Of a stretch of 64,000 nucleotides of DNA, positions 1-8,771 are shown piece by piece. The stretch comes from an uncultured Cellvibrio sp. (lineage in GTDB: Bacteria > Pseudomonadota > Gammaproteobacteria > Pseudomonadales > Cellvibrionaceae): contig CALFXJ010000061.1 of the NCBI GenBank assembly GCA_937958105.1, forward strand, positions 124,001 to 188,000, in the 5' to 3' direction. The position numbers and the translations under genes are program-made. Every line of letters begins with the position of its first letter. Positions within the stretch are counted from its first letter, which is position 1. Below the pieces are notes generated by a model. That model did no database searches. It saw nothing but the letters and a program-made list of their open reading frames with translations, and was not told where the DNA came from.

Positions 1-531
1 CAGGTAATGACGCTCGAACACGGGGAATGCGATTTTCTCGCTGTTGTTGGCCAGGAAAAACCAGTCACTGGCTAGGCCGGCGTGGTACACGGCGGGATGG
101 CTCCAGCGCCAGGCAGATTTGGGGCTGGATGCACGGCAGGCTTCCACATAGGCAGTATGCGCATCGGGTAATCCGAAGCTTTCAGGATCGCCCTGACAAG
201 CGCGAATCATGCGATTAAGCGTAGGAAGGTATTCTGACTCTTCGATCACTTTGCGCGCGCCGCGCAATATGGTCTGGGGTTCGAATTGCACCAGACTTTC
301 CAGCCACAGTTTTTTAATCTGCGACAGCACGCCCTCATCGTTGTAGGCCTTGTAGTACTGATTGTGATAATTGATGCGGAACAAGGCAAAAACTTCGTTC
401 AGAGCATCAATATGTGCATCGGTGGGCCGTGGACGCTGCGCCTCAGTTGGCCCAGCTTCTGTCGGTGAGGTCTTCGACAAGGCTGCGATCTCTTGTGCTG
501 CGCGTTGAAGTAGCGTGTTGCTGTCCTGCAT
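1..531 (-). CDS. Replication protein P family (lambda P-like), 3' end beyond window
   Basis: The reading frame on the minus strand starts at ATG 531-529 and stays open for 177 codons to the window edge, so the C-terminus is missing. The product begins MQDSNTLLQRAAQEIAALS. A Pro/Arg-rich patch (QRPRPTDAH) leads into a helical region (LFRINYHNQYYKAY, IKKLWLESL, AARKVIEES-like helices) that resembles phage lambda P-type helicase loaders. Lambda P family proteins deliver the replicative helicase DnaB to origins. The upstream neighbour on the same strand is a DnaT-repeat protein, and primosomal DnaT-like and P/DnaC-like genes often pair, which supports the call. The start lies 89 bases inside the 3' end of that gene, an unusually long overlap. 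The family assignment is by recalled similarity and is moderately confident; it could instead be an uncharacterised phage-derived replication protein. Confidence 0.6.
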   Translation of the reverse strand, partial: MQDSNTLLQRAAQEIAALSKTSPTEAGPTEAQRPRPTDAHIDALNEVFALFRINYHNQYYKAYNDEGVLSQIKKLWLESLVQFEPQTILRGARKVIEESEYLPTLNRMIRACQGDPESFGLPDAHTAYVEACRASSPKSAWRWSHPAVYHAGLASDWFFLANNSEKIAFPVFERHYL

Positions 532-1582
532 GGGTGATAACCTGTTGCGAATTAACGGTGTTCAGGGCGTGTTGTCTGGCCCAGTGATACTTAACGTGTT
601 GTAGGAATTTGGTGTTCCACGAGCTGTGGACCTGATTGCTCTCGCGCCAGAACAATAGAAATTCCGGCACCTGACGTCTGGCAAATTCCAGATCGATATT
701 GGCCAGACGCAATACATCATAAACATCCGCCCCCGGCTGCCAGTTCTCCGGAATACGGCGAGGCTCGCTGTCGTGCTCAAGGGCAGAGTTATAGCGCACC
801 CACTGGCGTTTGACGTGCTGGATAAACTTACTGTTCCAGGTGCGGCTTACTTCGCCTCGCTCCTGCCAGTAGAGCACAAATTCCGGGATGGCATCCTCGA
901 CAAATGCACGACTGATATTGGCGTGTTTGACCAGGACTTCAAGGGCATCCCGGCTTGGGCGCCACTGGCTGTGCATGGCCACCTCGAGATCCCGGCGGAG
1001 GAAATCGGCTTCGCTGTCACGTTGCTGACGAGCCAGGCCGGTCTGGTATTCACGCCATTGGTGCAGCACGTGTTTCAGAAATTTGGCGCCCCAGGAATGA
1101 CTGATCTCGCCCCGCTCACGCCAGTAAGTAATAAATTCCGGAATCTGCTGACGGGTAAATGACTCGGGGATGTTGTGTTCGGCTACCCGTCGCAGGAGTT
1201 CCTGATCCGGCTGCCAATTGGGTGCGATACGGTTGGCGCTGGCGATAGGGGGCGTGGCCGGGGCGGCTTGCACGACGGCGGTGTCCATCTCCCCGTCGTT
1301 AAAAGCCAGTCGCAGACAGCGGCTGCTGGTAAAGGGCGGCGAATCCAGCAGGATAATGCCTTTATCTTTGAGGTTCTTGCTGATGCGCTGGATGTCGTAC
1401 TCATTCCAGAACGGCATCAACCGGCCGACCAGTGCCTCATCCAGTTCCAGCCAGCCTCCAGGAGCCTTAAGGTAAGTGGCCACTTCGCTCAGCAGTGAGA
1501 GCATGCATGCTTCTTCAAGGCCAATGGTAGCGGCCAGAGAGGGAGAAATCAGCAGCGGTTTTTCGGGGATCAGGGATGACAT
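443..1582 (-). CDS. DnaT-repeat protein (three DnaT-like domains)
   Basis: This 379-residue protein has an N-terminal helical or winged-helix-like region (about residues 1-115) and then three copies of a roughly 60-residue DnaT-type module at about 122-180, 203-265 and 280-340. Each copy follows one pattern: a W at the start (NWQP, SQWRPS, NWQPGA), a central (I/V)PEF-x-x-(Y/F)W-(R/Q)E stretch, and a closing (W)-x-(S/T/A)KF(L/I)-(K/Q)HV-x-x-(Q/H)W. DnaT domains bind single-stranded DNA and partner loaders in primosome assembly. The next gene on the same strand looks like a lambda P-type loader. E. coli DnaT has a single such domain in about 180 residues, so three in tandem is unusual. The last 29 codons overlap the downstream gene. 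The role in replication restart is inferred. Confidence 0.75.
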   Translation of the reverse strand: MSSLIPEKPLLISPSLAATIGLEEACMLSLLSEVATYLKAPGGWLELDEALVGRLMPFWNEYDIQRISKNLKDKGIILLDSPPFTSSRCLRLAFNDGEMDTAVVQAAPATPPIASANRIAPNWQPDQELLRRVAEHNIPESFTRQQIPEFITYWRERGEISHSWGAKFLKHVLHQWREYQTGLARQQRDSEADFLRRDLEVAMHSQWRPSRDALEVLVKHANISRAFVEDAIPEFVLYWQERGEVSRTWNSKFIQHVKRQWVRYNSALEHDSEPRRIPENWQPGADVYDVLRLANIDLEFARRQVPEFLLFWRESNQVHSSWNTKFLQHVKYHWARQHALNTVNSQQVITHAGQQHATSTRSTRDRSLVEDLTDRSWAN

Positions 1583-1873
1583 AGCGGCACTTTAGCACTG
1601 ATGGCCTGTGGACTGAACAGGAGCGGGATTGTAGTCGATTCTCCCTTGGACCGCTTTGCATCGCGACAGTCAATATTCCGTCAATTTCTGGGTGGACACT
1701 CTGGAAAACAGCAGGCCGTCAGGATTTGTGACGCTGAAAATGTGACTTTTTGCACCTTCCATATCCCGACCCAGCGCATTTTCCGTTATATTCACCGACT
1801 TTATTCAACAACACGGACCTGCCTGCTGGCAGAGTGTTGTCCGGGACTGACCACACTTGGGGATCTTCACCAC
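1583..1873. promoter_or_regulatory. Divergent intergenic region, DnaT-like gene and TonB receptor
   Basis: This is a 291-base spacer between the minus-strand DnaT-repeat gene and the plus-strand receptor. The receptor frame is open across it, but the translated stretch has no protein-like character and a proper signal peptide begins only at 1874. Promoters for both genes should lie here. A GGGGA stretch about ten bases before 1874 can serve as ribosome binding site. No clear operator or terminator was seen. Confidence 0.4.
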
Positions 1874-4114
1874 ATGATAACTACACGTTTGCCATCTCGT
1901 TTCCGTCTTCATCCACTGTGCTGCCTGCTCGGTATACTGCCGTCTCTTGCCCTGGCTGACACAGCTGCGCCACGACTGGAGGAGGTCATCGTTACCGCCT
2001 CCAAGCGCGAACAAACCCTCAATGAATTTTCCGGCGCCGCCACGGTGGTCGGCGCTGATGCATTGGCTTTTTCCTCGGATATCAATGATGTTGCACGGCT
2101 GGTGCCGGGATTTACGGTGCTGGATGCAGGACCGCGCAACCCTGATTCCCTGATCATCCGCGGCCTGCGCATGGGCGATGTAGATGCCAATGACCTCGGC
2201 GGTGACGGCGGCAGCGTGGCCAGCTATCTCGACAATATTCCTCTGCAGGGTTACTTCGTGCCGCCGAGCCTCAGCTTGAAGGACCTGCAACGGGTGGAAG
2301 TGCTGCGTGGCCCTCAGGGAACCCTCTACGGCAATGCTTCTATCGGTGGTCTGGTTCGCTATATCACCGCCCGGCCGGACCTCGCGGATGCGTCCCTTAA
2401 TCTCGGCGTCAAGGTATCTCAGACCGCGGAGAGTGATGACCTGAATTACGATACAGACCTCGTGATCAATACGCCCCTGATCAGCGATACCCTGGGTGTG
2501 CGCCTGATGCTCGGCAAGACTGAGAATCAAGGGTTTATCGACAACCCCTACCTGCTCAGCGGCCCACAGAAAGATATCAATGATGACGAAACCCGCCAGG
2601 CTCGCCTGAGTGTTCTGTGGCAGGCAACAGAAGCGTTTTCACTGGCCGGAAGCTACCACTATCAAAAAACCGACGTAGGCGATCGGCAGGCCACGAACCA
2701 ACACTTTACCGGCGACAAATACACAGCCGCCAGCCGTTACCGTCAGCCCATGGAGGGCGAGCTGCATCTGTTCGGCCTGGATGCCACCTATGACTTCAGC
2801 TGGGCGAGCCTGTCAGCCAGTGTAAACCGCTACGAATACGACACCTCGCTGACCACCGACCAGACAGATTACCTGCTGCGCATCGACGACATTTACGGTG
2901 CCTGGTATTCCCCTTATGAAGATTTCTCGGCCTTCACTGCCAACAGCGTCACGGCCGACAAAGACAGTGTGGAGGTGCGTCTGGTATCACCGGATGAGCA
3001 GTCGCTGCGCTGGGTGGTGGGTACGTTTTACAGTACCGATGATGCAGCGCTGACCGGCGTTGATTACGTACCCGGGTTTCCGGAGTTCATAGGGTTTAAT
3101 CGCCCGGACAATATCGATCTCTACTACACACAGGCAGAAGATCTGCGCGAGCGGTCGATCTATGCTGAAGTTGCCTATGACGTAACCTCTAAATGGGAAG
3201 TGCTGGTGGGTGCCCGCAGCTTTCATTATGACGATGAATTTTCTTCCTGCTCAGTGGCCCCGATACTGCAACTCGTAGAGGGAACGGATTTGCCACTTGG
3301 CTGTATCGATGGCACAGACAAGCACAAAGGCAGCCTCGGCAAATTCAGTACAAAGTATCAATTTACGCCTGATCAGAACATTTATTTCACTATCGCTGAG
3401 GGTTACCGCCGCGGCGGCGCAAATGCTCTGCCCGTTACCATTGAAGACCATCGCACCTATTCACCGGATACTTCCGTCAACTACGAGCTGGGAACTCACA
3501 GTTACTTCTTTGATAAGCGTCTGCGTGTCAGTGCATCGGCCTTCTACATCGACTGGAAAAACATTCAGGTACTGGGCGTTGTTGCAGCGGCTTATTCTGC
3601 AACACTGAACGCTGAGGATGCGCGTTCCAAAGGTGTGGAGCTGGAGGTGGCTGCCGATCTTTCCGAGCACTGGACAATCTGGTCCGGCTTCTCATATACC
3701 GATGCGGAATTGGCTGAAGATGTACTTGACTACAACGGTCAGGGTGAAAATATCTACGCCGGTGACCGCCTGCCTGGCTCGCCGGAGCAGCAATGGAATC
3801 TGGGCGTTGACTATACTCAGTCGGTACGCTTTGGCCAGCTGGACGCCAGCTTCAATGTGACGCGTTCCGATGAGATCTACACAGCGTTAAATGATGAATC
3901 GGTTAACTACGCCCGCCTGAGTGGTTTTACCACCGCCAATGCACGGGCCTCGCTCAGCTTCGATCAATGGCGCCTCGGTATCTTCATTAATAATATCGGG
4001 AACACCCGTGGGATTACCGGTAAACGCACCGCCTATATGTATGGTGAACGCGGGCAATTTGAATACATTACGCGCCCGCGCACCGTTGGTCTGTCGCTGC
4101 GTTACCAGTATTGA
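1874..4114 (+). CDS. TonB-dependent outer-membrane receptor
   Basis: From ATG 1874 the product is 746 residues with a signal peptide (MITTRLPSRF... LPSLALA). A TonB-box-like segment (EEVIVTASKR) follows, then the plug domain with VPGF, IIRGLRMG and the hallmark VEVLRGPQGTLYGN at about residues 140-155. The remainder is an alternating beta-strand barrel ending in an aromatic residue (SLRYQY), as expected for BAM-assembled barrels. Such receptors import siderophores, vitamins or oligosaccharides with energy from TonB-ExbBD. No substrate is indicated: no uptake, iron or carbohydrate genes flank it, and it looks monocistronic. A start at 1601 is also open but would bury the signal peptide 91 residues in, so 1874 is preferred. 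Confidence 0.88.
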   Translation: MITTRLPSRFRLHPLCCLLGILPSLALADTAAPRLEEVIVTASKREQTLNEFSGAATVVGADALAFSSDINDVARLVPGFTVLDAGPRNPDSLIIRGLRMGDVDANDLGGDGGSVASYLDNIPLQGYFVPPSLSLKDLQRVEVLRGPQGTLYGNASIGGLVRYITARPDLADASLNLGVKVSQTAESDDLNYDTDLVINTPLISDTLGVRLMLGKTENQGFIDNPYLLSGPQKDINDDETRQARLSVLWQATEAFSLAGSYHYQKTDVGDRQATNQHFTGDKYTAASRYRQPMEGELHLFGLDATYDFSWASLSASVNRYEYDTSLTTDQTDYLLRIDDIYGAWYSPYEDFSAFTANSVTADKDSVEVRLVSPDEQSLRWVVGTFYSTDDAALTGVDYVPGFPEFIGFNRPDNIDLYYTQAEDLRERSIYAEVAYDVTSKWEVLVGARSFHYDDEFSSCSVAPILQLVEGTDLPLGCIDGTDKHKGSLGKFSTKYQFTPDQNIYFTIAEGYRRGGANALPVTIEDHRTYSPDTSVNYELGTHSYFFDKRLRVSASAFYIDWKNIQVLGVVAAAYSATLNAEDARSKGVELEVAADLSEHWTIWSGFSYTDAELAEDVLDYNGQGENIYAGDRLPGSPEQQWNLGVDYTQSVRFGQLDASFNVTRSDEIYTALNDESVNYARLSGFTTANARASLSFDQWRLGIFINNIGNTRGITGKRTAYMYGERGQFEYITRPRTVGLSLRYQY

Positions 4115-4239
4115 TGCAAACGTAAGTCTTTGTAATTCAATAATCTGATGTAGCTTTGCAAAATGTTCCAAGGATAGTCGTGGCCGGCCCATCCGCAGCC
4201 CGGATGGGTCATCATCAAACCTGCAAGTAGGAAAAGACT

Positions 4240-4860
4240 ATGGCAGCTGACAAAAAAAAGGCGAGCGGCGGTAAAAACAGCAGTAAAGCAAGCAGCAAAA
4301 GCAGCACAAAAAGCAAAAAGATCAGTATCAATGCTGACGCTGGGAAATCGGTGCCTTGTCCGCCGATTGATCCGGAAAATATTGTGGTGCCCAAAGGCGG
4401 GCAGGTCATACAGTTTTATGAGCTTTCGCCTGTATTTCCCAAGAAGGTAAAAGGAAAACTTCAGGCCCAGCCGTGGAAGCTGGTACCGCGAGGATGCAAG
4501 AAACCCTTGATTGAAAATATCAGCGTCGGTTTCCACGAGAACGCCAGCAAACTTGAGCGGGTATATGAGCGGGCGATTCTGGTGATAAACATTCAGCAGA
4601 CGGAAAAAACCGGCACCTGGCGGTTTGCACTGGGAGGCATTGCAACGGACCTGGCAGACAGCGATCCGGACAACGATATCAAGGTTGAGTTAATCGACAA
4701 CGGATTGACGATGCTGGTCTTCGTTCATGTTATTCCCGAAGCGTCCAGAGCTGAGATTGGTTTTCGTTTTGTGGCTTCTTTTACTCACTCTGATTCGGGC
4801 GTGGTAGACATTTACGCCTCTCCAGATCCTGGTTTTATCCCGGTAAGACCGGTCGCTTAA
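4240..4860 (+). CDS. Hypothetical protein with Lys/Ser-rich N-terminus
   Basis: The 206-residue product starts after a purine-rich AGGAAAAG. Residues 1-30 are almost entirely Lys, Ser, Ala and Gly (MAADKKKASGGKNSSKAS), probably disordered and basic. The rest looks like a soluble beta-rich domain: PKGGQVIQFYEL, GTWRFALGG, KVELIDNG and MLVFVHVIPEA. There is no signal peptide or membrane segment. I do not recognise the family. The gene converges on a Ser/Thr kinase gene with only one base between their stop codons. The Ser-rich tail would be a natural phosphorylation target for that kinase, but this is speculation from proximity. Confidence 0.6.
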   Translation: MAADKKKASGGKNSSKASSKSSTKSKKISINADAGKSVPCPPIDPENIVVPKGGQVIQFYELSPVFPKKVKGKLQAQPWKLVPRGCKKPLIENISVGFHENASKLERVYERAILVINIQQTEKTGTWRFALGGIATDLADSDPDNDIKVELIDNGLTMLVFVHVIPEASRAEIGFRFVASFTHSDSGVVDIYASPDPGFIPVRPVA

Positions 4861-4861
4861 G

Positions 4862-7528
4862 TTATTGAAGCGGGGAGCACCGTTGGTTCTCCCCGCTGTT
4901 GTTCATAAGATCTACAAAAGCTGTTTCGGTGCATAACCGGTCAAACCAGGGAAAGCTGAACCATATTGGATTCATGCCATTTTTAATGGTGTTTTCAATA
5001 TTGAATAGGGCGGCTGCGTTGTTCTTCGCAAGGGTGTGTACCAGCGCTGCAGTAAAGGTGGTTTCAATATTCTGCGGGTCCAGTTGCTGGAGTCGCTGCA
5101 GATTATCCAGAGCTGCGGTTATTTCTCCCAGATGCGCATGAGCCTGGGCTTTGTTGCGCAGACTCTCCGCACTGTTACTCGTCTCTGATTTTTCTATCAC
5201 TTCCCGGTAAGTCCGGTAAGACGCTTCAGTGCGTCCCCCAAGGTTTTCGGCATCGCCGATATTCAGGAGCAGTGTGATCTGGTTCGGCGCTGACTGTGCG
5301 GCTCGCCGGAACACCTCTTCCGCTTCGGAATAATTTCTCGACAACAGATATGTCAGCCCCAGGTTGATCATATTGATGATGTCATCCTGTCGCTGTGCCA
5401 GTGTTTTCTCGAAGGCCGATTTGGCGAGATCCAGGTCGCCCTCAAGCAGCGCTATCTGTCCGTGAAGAGTAAGGGCCTTATAAAAATTGGGCGCAAGATC
5501 CAGGGCATGAGTGAGATATTCTTTGGCAAGTGTGGTGTTACCGGAATACCAATAGGCATTGGCTGCATTAAAATAATTATTGGCAGTCGGCTTGGTACTG
5601 ATGGCGGCGCGATAAAGCTGAGCTGCTGTGCTGTAGTCATGCTGCTTCAGCATCGTGAGCGCGTTCAGTTCATTCAGGGTAGAGCTGCTGATGTTAATGC
5701 TCTTCAGTTTGTCGGCTATCTCGGCAGCTTCGTTCGTCTCATTACTAGCCACCTTGAGATGATGCAGGTTGCTCAGGTAAGTGAAGTCATCCTGTTGCTG
5801 ATAGGAGGACAGGAATCGGCTGAGGCGGCCCAGATAACTGTTGTCTCTGGTTACGTGGAAAAGATCCAAAGCAATTTCCCGATACAGCGTCTGCGTGGCT
5901 GACAGATGACGGGTGCTGCTGCCCAGCTCGTCCAGTACTTTAAGCTGATCGGCGGAGGCCCCGTTGCTGCGGTAATCGCGGTTGACGGTGAGGAACTTCT
6001 GATACTCAGCCTCGCTGATTTTGTAAGTTTCACTGGAGAGTTTCTGGGAGTACAGGCTACCTACGTTGCGCTGAATAATCGCCGCCGCCGACAGATATTT
6101 ATCGGCCAGCAGGTCTACCATTTTAACGTTTGCAACACGTAACCGGTCTTCAGTCTCATCCTGGATGAGGCGTGAAATCCGGGCGGAGCAGGCTTCGCTG
6201 TTGCACTGCAGATCGAGTGTAATCAGCTCATCCGCCGCCGTGGCCCGGAAGATGGTCTCCATATCGTCATCGACATCAGCTACTTCACTCTGCGGAACCA
6301 GGTAGTAACCTTTCAGCTGAATCACGCTTTGCTGCATCGCATCGTAGGCTGCCGCCTTGATCAGTTCCTGCTGCGATTCGTGCATGCCCGTTGCCACCAG
6401 CCGGGGTGGAATAACAGCGATATACTCCGGCGGCCTGGGTTGCAGCAGCCAGAAACTGAGGCCGATCAGCGCGAACATCACAACTGCACCAATGATGATA
6501 CTGGTCTTCTGCTGGCTGAAGAAGCTGGCCGAATCATCCGGCTGTGGAGCTGCGCGGGTGGTATAACGGGCATCAAAGGTGGCGAAGCCGGAGTCAGAAG
6601 CCGTGGTTGCCGTCGGTATGTCAGTGTGCAGTTTGCGCAGGCTTGCCTGCTGCGGCGTTAGCTCCGTATCGTTGGACCATTCCGGCGTAGTGCTGACGAG
6701 CAGGCTCAGTTTTTCAAACTGATTGGCGACCCAATGGGTATTGTCCGGGCGATTGTCGACATTTTTGGAGAGCAGTTGCCCAAGCAGGTTGCAGATTTCC
6801 GGTGGCAGGTTCGGATTGTGTTTTGTCGGCGGGACCGGTGGGTGAGAAATAATCCGCTGCATCAGCTGCAGTTTATTATTCGTATCACCGAACGGGTGAG
6901 CGCCGCACAGCATCTGATAGGCGAGGATGCCAAATGAAAAAAGATCACTTTTGAAGTCCAGTGCTTCACCCATTGCCTGTTCCGGGGACATTGAAGCATA
7001 GCTGCCGGCCACATGGTCGGTGATGGTCGCACTGAAGTCCTGGGACTTGGCGATGCCAAGATCAGAAATCTTTGCCAGGTTGCGCTGGTTGATCAGGATA
7101 TTCTCGGCTTTCAAGTCGCGATGGATGATGCCGGAATCGTGAGCTACGGCCAGCCCCTGCGCGATCTGAGTCAGCCAGACCATACGCTGCGCCATGGGTA
7201 CCAGCTGTTCGCGCAGGCGTGTCTGCAGGTTCTGTCCGTCTACGTATTCCATCACCAGTGCCAGCTGATCCGGCGTTTCGATGAAGTCGTAAATCTGAAC
7301 GATGTTGGGATGATTCAGCTTGGCGAGCAGCAAGGCTTCGCGTTTGAAGCGCTCCCGGTAATGGGGCTCGAATAGTTCGGTGCGCAGACATTTGATCGCA
7401 ACCTGACGATCCAGCCGTGTATCCCGGGCAAGGTAAACCAGGCCCATCCCGCCCCGCCCGATGCAGTCGAGGATGTCGTAATGTCCTATACGCGTCATCT
7501 CCTTGATATTGTGCGGGGAGATGCTCAT
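4862..7528 (-). CDS. Membrane Ser/Thr protein kinase with C-terminal TPR repeats
   Basis: The 888-residue product has an N-terminal Hanks-type kinase domain (about 16-275). It carries the glycine loop GRGGMGLVY, ATP-binding Lys46 (VAIKCL), the catalytic HRDLKAEN loop (136-143), a DLG variant of the DFG metal motif and a SPEQ activation-loop end, so it should be active. One membrane segment (about 347-366, IIIGAVVMFALIGLSFWLL) separates it from a large C-terminal region. That region contains several TPR-like helical pairs (for example TANNYFNAANAYWYSGN and NMINLGLTYLLSRNYSEAEEVF). PknB-like kinases with TPRs act in signalling and protein-complex assembly. Its start overlaps the FHA gene stop by ATGA, implying translational coupling. 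FHA domains bind phosphothreonine, so the FHA protein is a likely substrate or partner. Confidence 0.9.
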   Translation of the reverse strand: MSISPHNIKEMTRIGHYDILDCIGRGGMGLVYLARDTRLDRQVAIKCLRTELFEPHYRERFKREALLLAKLNHPNIVQIYDFIETPDQLALVMEYVDGQNLQTRLREQLVPMAQRMVWLTQIAQGLAVAHDSGIIHRDLKAENILINQRNLAKISDLGIAKSQDFSATITDHVAGSYASMSPEQAMGEALDFKSDLFSFGILAYQMLCGAHPFGDTNNKLQLMQRIISHPPVPPTKHNPNLPPEICNLLGQLLSKNVDNRPDNTHWVANQFEKLSLLVSTTPEWSNDTELTPQQASLRKLHTDIPTATTASDSGFATFDARYTTRAAPQPDDSASFFSQQKTSIIIGAVVMFALIGLSFWLLQPRPPEYIAVIPPRLVATGMHESQQELIKAAAYDAMQQSVIQLKGYYLVPQSEVADVDDDMETIFRATAADELITLDLQCNSEACSARISRLIQDETEDRLRVANVKMVDLLADKYLSAAAIIQRNVGSLYSQKLSSETYKISEAEYQKFLTVNRDYRSNGASADQLKVLDELGSSTRHLSATQTLYREIALDLFHVTRDNSYLGRLSRFLSSYQQQDDFTYLSNLHHLKVASNETNEAAEIADKLKSINISSSTLNELNALTMLKQHDYSTAAQLYRAAISTKPTANNYFNAANAYWYSGNTTLAKEYLTHALDLAPNFYKALTLHGQIALLEGDLDLAKSAFEKTLAQRQDDIINMINLGLTYLLSRNYSEAEEVFRRAAQSAPNQITLLLNIGDAENLGGRTEASYRTYREVIEKSETSNSAESLRNKAQAHAHLGEITAALDNLQRLQQLDPQNIETTFTAALVHTLAKNNAAALFNIENTIKNGMNPIWFSFPWFDRLCTETAFVDLMNNSGENQRCSPLQ
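4869..4897. terminator. Hairpin at convergent gene ends
   Basis: AGCGGGGAG (4869-4877) and CTCCCCGCT (4889-4897) form a perfect 9-bp stem with an 11-base loop. It lies inside the last codons of the kinase gene and just after the stop of the plus-strand gene at 4860. On the plus strand it is followed by GTTGTTCATAA, only a weak T tract. It probably terminates the plus transcript and may protect the kinase 3' end. Confidence 0.45.
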
Positions 7529-8532
7529 GCCGTTGAGGTCGTAACCAGCAAAGGCAGTTCAGTGGTCAGCTGCTCACCTTTGTAAATTTTGAAGCGCTCA
7601 CAGCCAAACCGGATCTTGCCGCCGCGCCGCTCGAGCAGGCAGTGGTGATCGGAGGAGTTTGGCAGGCAATCTGCCAGCTGTTTGCGCGCACGAAAAATAT
7701 GAATATTCATATGAGTCAAATCCAGCCCCAGCTCGGTAGCGAGCTGATCGGCATATACCCAGCCCTGACTTTTGGTATCCAATCCCTGTGCGGCATCTGC
7801 GGCGCGATGGCGGGCGAGCTGCAGCATCAGATAATGGTGACTGCGAACACCAAGATCGATGGACTGCTGGGGTCCGTGTAATTCCAATTGGGTGGTTTCT
7901 TCATCAAGGCTGAGGTTGAACACGAATTCAAAGTCACTGAGCTTCTGGGTGTTATGCGCGCGCGCTTCGGTGGGTCCGTAGACCTGCGCACGGATAAACT
8001 GCCAGCGCAGATTATCGAACTGCAGTATATCGCCGGGGTGGATGGTTTCGCGACGCTGATCCTGGGTGGCGCTGCTCATCAGCTCGGCGTACCACGTCTG
8101 ATCCTGATGGTCGAAATACAGCGCCAGTTCGGGGGTATGAGTATCGGGCAGCAAGTGATAGCGCTCCAGCATGACAGGTTGTATCCGCGCCGGCATCTCC
8201 CCGGCGGACATATCCAGAGGCCAGAGCATATCTGACGGCGGCGCAAGGTCAATCACTTTAAAACCCGGCTCATCCTGTTCCGCCAGATGAATATGGTCAT
8301 TTACCTTGAGCTCCGCCACGTCTCCCTGGCCCAGTTGCAGATCATTTACCCAGGTACCGTTCAGCCCGATATTTTTTATGCGCCAGCAGCGGCCGTTCCA
8401 CTCGATAGCGGAATGAAGCTTGGAGATGTAGGGCTTATCCAGTTGGGTATCCACACTGGCGAGTCTGCCGAAGGTGTGATGCGGAGCCAGAGGAAAAAAG
8501 ATTTCCGCCGCGACATCAAATAAATAAGCCAT
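7525..8532 (-). CDS. FHA-domain protein with C-terminal winged-helix-like region
   Basis: The 335-residue protein opens with a forkhead-associated domain (about 15-95). The phosphothreonine-binding landmarks are visible: FGR, the S-K-L-H segment (YISKLHSA) and NGTWVN. A second beta-rich segment follows. The C-terminal third (about 225-335) contains MLQLARHRAADAAQG, GWVYADQLATELGLD and IHIFRARKQLAD, then LLERRGGKIRFG. This resembles a winged-helix DNA-binding or OmpR-like effector fold, an inference from pattern only. It is the first gene of a two-gene operon with the Ser/Thr kinase (4-base overlap). The natural reading is a kinase-controlled reader or regulator. FHA/STPK pairs often serve type VI secretion, but no secretion genes are in view. 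Confidence 0.8.
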   Translation of the reverse strand: MAYLFDVAAEIFFPLAPHHTFGRLASVDTQLDKPYISKLHSAIEWNGRCWRIKNIGLNGTWVNDLQLGQGDVAELKVNDHIHLAEQDEPGFKVIDLAPPSDMLWPLDMSAGEMPARIQPVMLERYHLLPDTHTPELALYFDHQDQTWYAELMSSATQDQRRETIHPGDILQFDNLRWQFIRAQVYGPTEARAHNTQKLSDFEFVFNLSLDEETTQLELHGPQQSIDLGVRSHHYLMLQLARHRAADAAQGLDTKSQGWVYADQLATELGLDLTHMNIHIFRARKQLADCLPNSSDHHCLLERRGGKIRFGCERFKIYKGEQLTTELPLLVTTSTA

Positions 8533-8771
8533 AGGGTGTGCTCGTGTCTTACAGCATGTTGAAACGGGTTGCGTCCTAGCGGGTTAAGCGAATCCTTATG
8601 AAAAACCGAGGGAATAACATGACCTCCAGACTACGGCCCCTGTAATTCCCTGTAATGGGCAAAAAAATGCGCAGGCCATAGATTGCCACAGGATCGACCG
8701 GGTTTCATCCGTTAACAGCGTTACTCACGTTTCTGATGCTGTTTTGTAGCTGTCCTGATGAGAATAATGAC
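8533..8771. promoter_or_regulatory. Divergent region upstream of FHA-kinase operon and AAA+ gene
   Basis: This spacer of about 239 bases separates the divergent FHA-kinase operon and the AAA+ gene, so it must carry promoters for both. The plus-strand frame is open from 8736 but a better-placed ATG lies at 8772 (MIYQPKPS). I looked for a -24/-12 sigma-54 promoter and found only TGGCA-like fragments with wrong spacing. No convincing operator was seen. Confidence 0.3.

Noticed and set aside
1..1582. Prophage at the left end
   Set aside because: Only two phage-type replication genes are visible, without integrase, repressor or structural genes in the window; the rest, if any, is outside view.
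1601..1873. Upstream extension of the TonB receptor frame (91 extra codons)
   Set aside because: The extension lacks protein-like character and would place the signal peptide at residue 92; ATG 1874 is followed directly by a normal signal peptide.
4102..4536. 144-codon minus-strand frame opposite the Lys/Ser-rich protein gene
   Set aside because: It is antisense to a better-supported gene with a good ribosome binding site and lacks its own signals.
8533..8771. Sigma-54 promoter upstream of the AAA+ gene or FHA operon
   Set aside because: A TGGCA-like element is present but the required GG and GC dinucleotides do not have the 10-base spacing.
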